From the NCBI RefSeq assembly GCF_900250115.1, contig NZ_LT984803.1, forward strand, positions 2,631,583 through 2,695,582: a DNA stretch of 64,000 bases, given 5' to 3'. The stretch comes from Cupriavidus taiwanensis (GTDB taxonomy: Bacteria; Pseudomonadota; Gammaproteobacteria; Burkholderiales; Burkholderiaceae). Of this stretch, positions 62,100-64,000 are shown in pieces; position 1 is the first letter of the stretch, and each line of letters starts with the position of its first letter. Position numbers and translations under genes: made by a program. The notes beneath the pieces are model-generated. The model searched no databases and was not told the DNA's origin. It saw nothing but the letters and a program-made list of their open reading frames with translations.

Positions 62100-64000
62100 T
62101 CAGCGCAGGGTGGCGCCGGTGACGGCGCCGGGGTCGCGTTCCATCATGTCCACCACGCGGCAGTCGGGGCACATCCTCAGGCGTTCCGCGGCGGCACCGG
62201 CAAAGGCCGGATGGCCGGCCAGGCGCACCAGCATCGACTCCACCATCTGCGCCGTGCCGAACGGCTTGGCGCAGCGCACGCAATGGAACGGCTGGGCCTC
62301 GTTGAGCGTGACCGGACGCCGGGCCGCGTCGCCGGCCTGCAGGCGCGGCACCAGGCTGATGGCGTCTTCGGGGCAGGTCTTTGCGCACAGCCCGCACTGC
62401 ACGCAGTTGCGCTCGATAAAGCTGAGCACCGGACGCTCGGGGTTGTCGCGCAGCGCCTGCGACGGGCACGCGCCGACGCAGGCCAGGCACAGGGTGCACT
62501 TGCCGGTGTCCACGGCAATGGCGCCGATGGGCGCGCCGGCCGGCAGCGGCACGCTCTGCGCCGGCGACGGCGCATGGCGCACCAGGTGGTCGAGCGCAAA
62601 GTCGAGCAGCTCGCGCTTGGCCGCAACCGGCCCGAAGGCCGCCGGCGGCAAGGCGTTGCGCGCCGGGCGCAGCGCCGCCAGGCCGGCATCGAGCGCGTCC
62701 GTGTCGGCGGCCTCGAGCAGCGACAGTGCCTCGCCGTCATAGCCCAGTCCCGACAGCAGCGCGCGCCCGAGCGCGATCTGCTCCAGCAGCGCGGTGCGGT
62801 ACTGCGGCGCCTCGTCGCCGGTCAGCAGCACGGCGACGCGGCTCGCGCCCCAGCACAGCGCGGCCAGCCACAGCTCCAGCCCCACCGAAGCCGGATGGAA
62901 CAGCGACAGCGGCATCACCGGCGCGGGCACGCCGCGCGCCTTGCCGCCGCGGGCGGCGCGGCCCAGCGCCAGCAGCGCGGGCGTGCCAAATTCCTCGCCG
63001 TGCAGCAGCACCACCGGATCGCGCGCGCCGGCCTGGCGGTAGGCGGACAAAAGCGTGCGCAGCCGCGCGCCGGTGGTCTCGGCACCGGGATAGCCATAGC
63101 TGACGGCGCCGCTGGGGCAGACCGTGGTGCAGGCGCCGCAGCCCATGCACAGGTTGGGCGCGACCTCGATACGGCCCTTGCCGTCATGCCAGCGCGAGGT
63201 GATGGCCTGGGTCGAGCAGATATCGATGCAGGCGGTGCAGCCGGTGGTCTGGTTGCGGCCGTGCGCGCACAGGCTTTCCTTGTAGCGGAAGAACCTGGGC
63301 TTCTCGAACTCGCCCACCAGTCCCGCCAGCAGCAGCGCCTGGGCCTGCTGGCGGGCCGGGTCGGCGCCGGCATGCAGGTAGCCCTGCGGCGGCTGGTGCA
63401 TGGTGAAGGCGGGCGTGTCGCACAGGTCGAAGACCAGGTCGAAGCGGCCCTGCGCGGTGCCCTGCGGGCGCTCGAAGTCGATCGCCGCCGCCGCGCCACA
63501 GGCGCGCACGCAATCGCGGTGCGCGCGGCAGCGCGACAGGTCGATCTGGTAGGTGAAGTCGATCGCGCCTTCCGGACAGGCCTCGATGCAGGCATTGCAG
63601 CGGGTGCACAGGTCCAGGTCGATCGGGTTGCTGCGGCCGGCACCGGTTTCCCAGCTGGCCTCGAAGGCGCCGAGCCAGCCGCTCAGCGCGGCCAGCCGGC
63701 CGCTGTGGACCGGATAGGCGCGCGCCGCGGGCTGCGCTGCGGTGCCGTCGCGCGAGTCGTCGCCGCTCAGCAGCACCGTGACTTCCAGCTGCATCGCCGC
63801 CAGCCGCTCGGCCCAGGGCAGCGCGCGCGCAGCCGGGCCCAGCACCAGCACCGCGCCGTCGCTGCGGTAGTCCACCACCGGCACCGGCTCGGGTTCTGGC
63901 AGCGCCGCCACCGCCAGCAGCGCGGCGATTTTGGCGTTGGCGGTGCCGGGATCGCGCCTGGCACCCTGCGACCAGCCCCCGGTTTCGCGGATATTGACGA
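62100..64000 (-). CDS. Polyferredoxin of the formate dehydrogenase cluster (5' end outside the window)
   Basis: The frame stays open to the end of the window, so the start is missing. At least 633 residues are seen. There are several [4Fe-4S] motifs: CTRCNACIEACPEG, CRAHRDCVRACG, CTACIDICS, CMGCGACTTVCPSG, CTLCLACVGACPSQ, CVQCGLCAKTCPED and a late CVRCAKPFG...CPDC pair that could bind zinc or iron. The N-terminal visible part (AVLVLGPAARALPWAERLAAM) looks like a Rossmann-type dinucleotide region. It is upstream of the chaperone gene, so it is probably a cytoplasmic electron carrier. The exact partner is unknown. Confidence 0.85.
   Translation of the reverse strand, partial: VNIRETGGWSQGARRDPGTANAKIAALLAVAALPEPEPVPVVDYRSDGAVLVLGPAARALPWAERLAAMQLEVTVLLSGDDSRDGTAAQPAARAYPVHSGRLAALSGWLGAFEASWETGAGRSNPIDLDLCTRCNACIEACPEGAIDFTYQIDLSRCRAHRDCVRACGAAAAIDFERPQGTAQGRFDLVFDLCDTPAFTMHQPPQGYLHAGADPARQQAQALLLAGLVGEFEKPRFFRYKESLCAHGRNQTTGCTACIDICSTQAITSRWHDGKGRIEVAPNLCMGCGACTTVCPSGAVSYGYPGAETTGARLRTLLSAYRQAGARDPVVLLHGEEFGTPALLALGRAARGGKARGVPAPVMPLSLFHPASVGLELWLAALCWGASRVAVLLTGDEAPQYRTALLEQIALGRALLSGLGYDGEALSLLEAADTDALDAGLAALRPARNALPPAAFGPVAAKRELLDFALDHLVRHAPSPAQSVPLPAGAPIGAIAVDTGKCTLCLACVGACPSQALRDNPERPVLSFIERNCVQCGLCAKTCPEDAISLVPRLQAGDAARRPVTLNEAQPFHCVRCAKPFGTAQMVESMLVRLAGHPAFAGAAAERLRMCPDCRVVDMMERDPGAVTGATLR

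Overview
The window is a 64 kb stretch of GC-rich chromosome. It resembles a Burkholderiales betaproteobacterium of the Cupriavidus/Ralstonia type. The evidence is the gene set and order: yqgE-ruvX-pyrR-pyrB-pseudo-pyrC, a hemC / hemD-hemX fusion / hemY block next to ppc, beta-proteobacterial LPS core genes, and a respiratory formate dehydrogenase cluster. Codon use is strongly G/C at third positions. The taxon is inferred from sequence character and was not searched. No rRNA, tRNA, CRISPR array, IS element or prophage was recognised.

Layout. (1) 1-1230: the end of an unrecognised gene, a palindromic intergenic repeat and a META/DUF4377 lipoprotein. (2) 1597-7744: LPS core and ligase genes (WaaL-like, a GT4 enzyme, WaaA, WaaC and a phosphohexomutase). 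(3) 7987-12834, plus strand: a tightly overlapping operon with two GT4 glycosyltransferases, a WbaP/PglC-type initiating phosphosugar transferase and a Wzx-like flippase. (4) 12860-26356, minus strand: a WecA-like initiating enzyme, two GT2 enzymes, two related large glycosyltransferases, an ABC exporter (Wzm/Wzt), a GNAT acetyltransferase with a sugar aminotransferase, and rmlCADB for dTDP-rhamnose. The middle of this block (about 16-23 kb) is visibly richer in A/T than its flanks, as expected of an exchangeable serotype cassette. The locus therefore carries two initiation enzymes and two export routes.

(5) 26589-39167: housekeeping genes. These are apaH, an acyltransferase, a pyrimidine operon (yqgE-ruvX-pyrR-pyrB-pseudo-dihydroorotase), a pseudouridine synthase, a photolyase, and the tetrapyrrole genes hemC, hemDX and hemY. 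(6) 39242-51308: ppc, a ferritin-like exported protein divergent from an ECF sigma/anti-sigma pair, argH, a TRAP permease pair with no substrate-binding protein gene beside it, a LysR/glutathione-transferase divergent pair, and a FitAB-type toxin-antitoxin module. (7) 51372-54356: an AdiA-like amino acid decarboxylase and dCTP deaminase. (8) 54450-64000, minus strand: a membrane-bound respiratory formate dehydrogenase cluster. It reads from a polyferredoxin (cut by the window end) through a TorD-like chaperone, a tiny Tat-signal protein, the alpha subunit, the beta subunit, a small lipoprotein, the gamma subunit and a small secreted protein to fdhD.

Most of the window is conventional. The features least explained by known systems are the fused glycosyltransferase whose second half is a paralogue of its neighbour, the accessory small proteins embedded in the formate dehydrogenase cluster, the TRAP pair without a binding protein but with a large inverted repeat upstream, and the structured element between dcd and the decarboxylase gene. 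No entirely new multi-gene system could be demonstrated from sequence alone.
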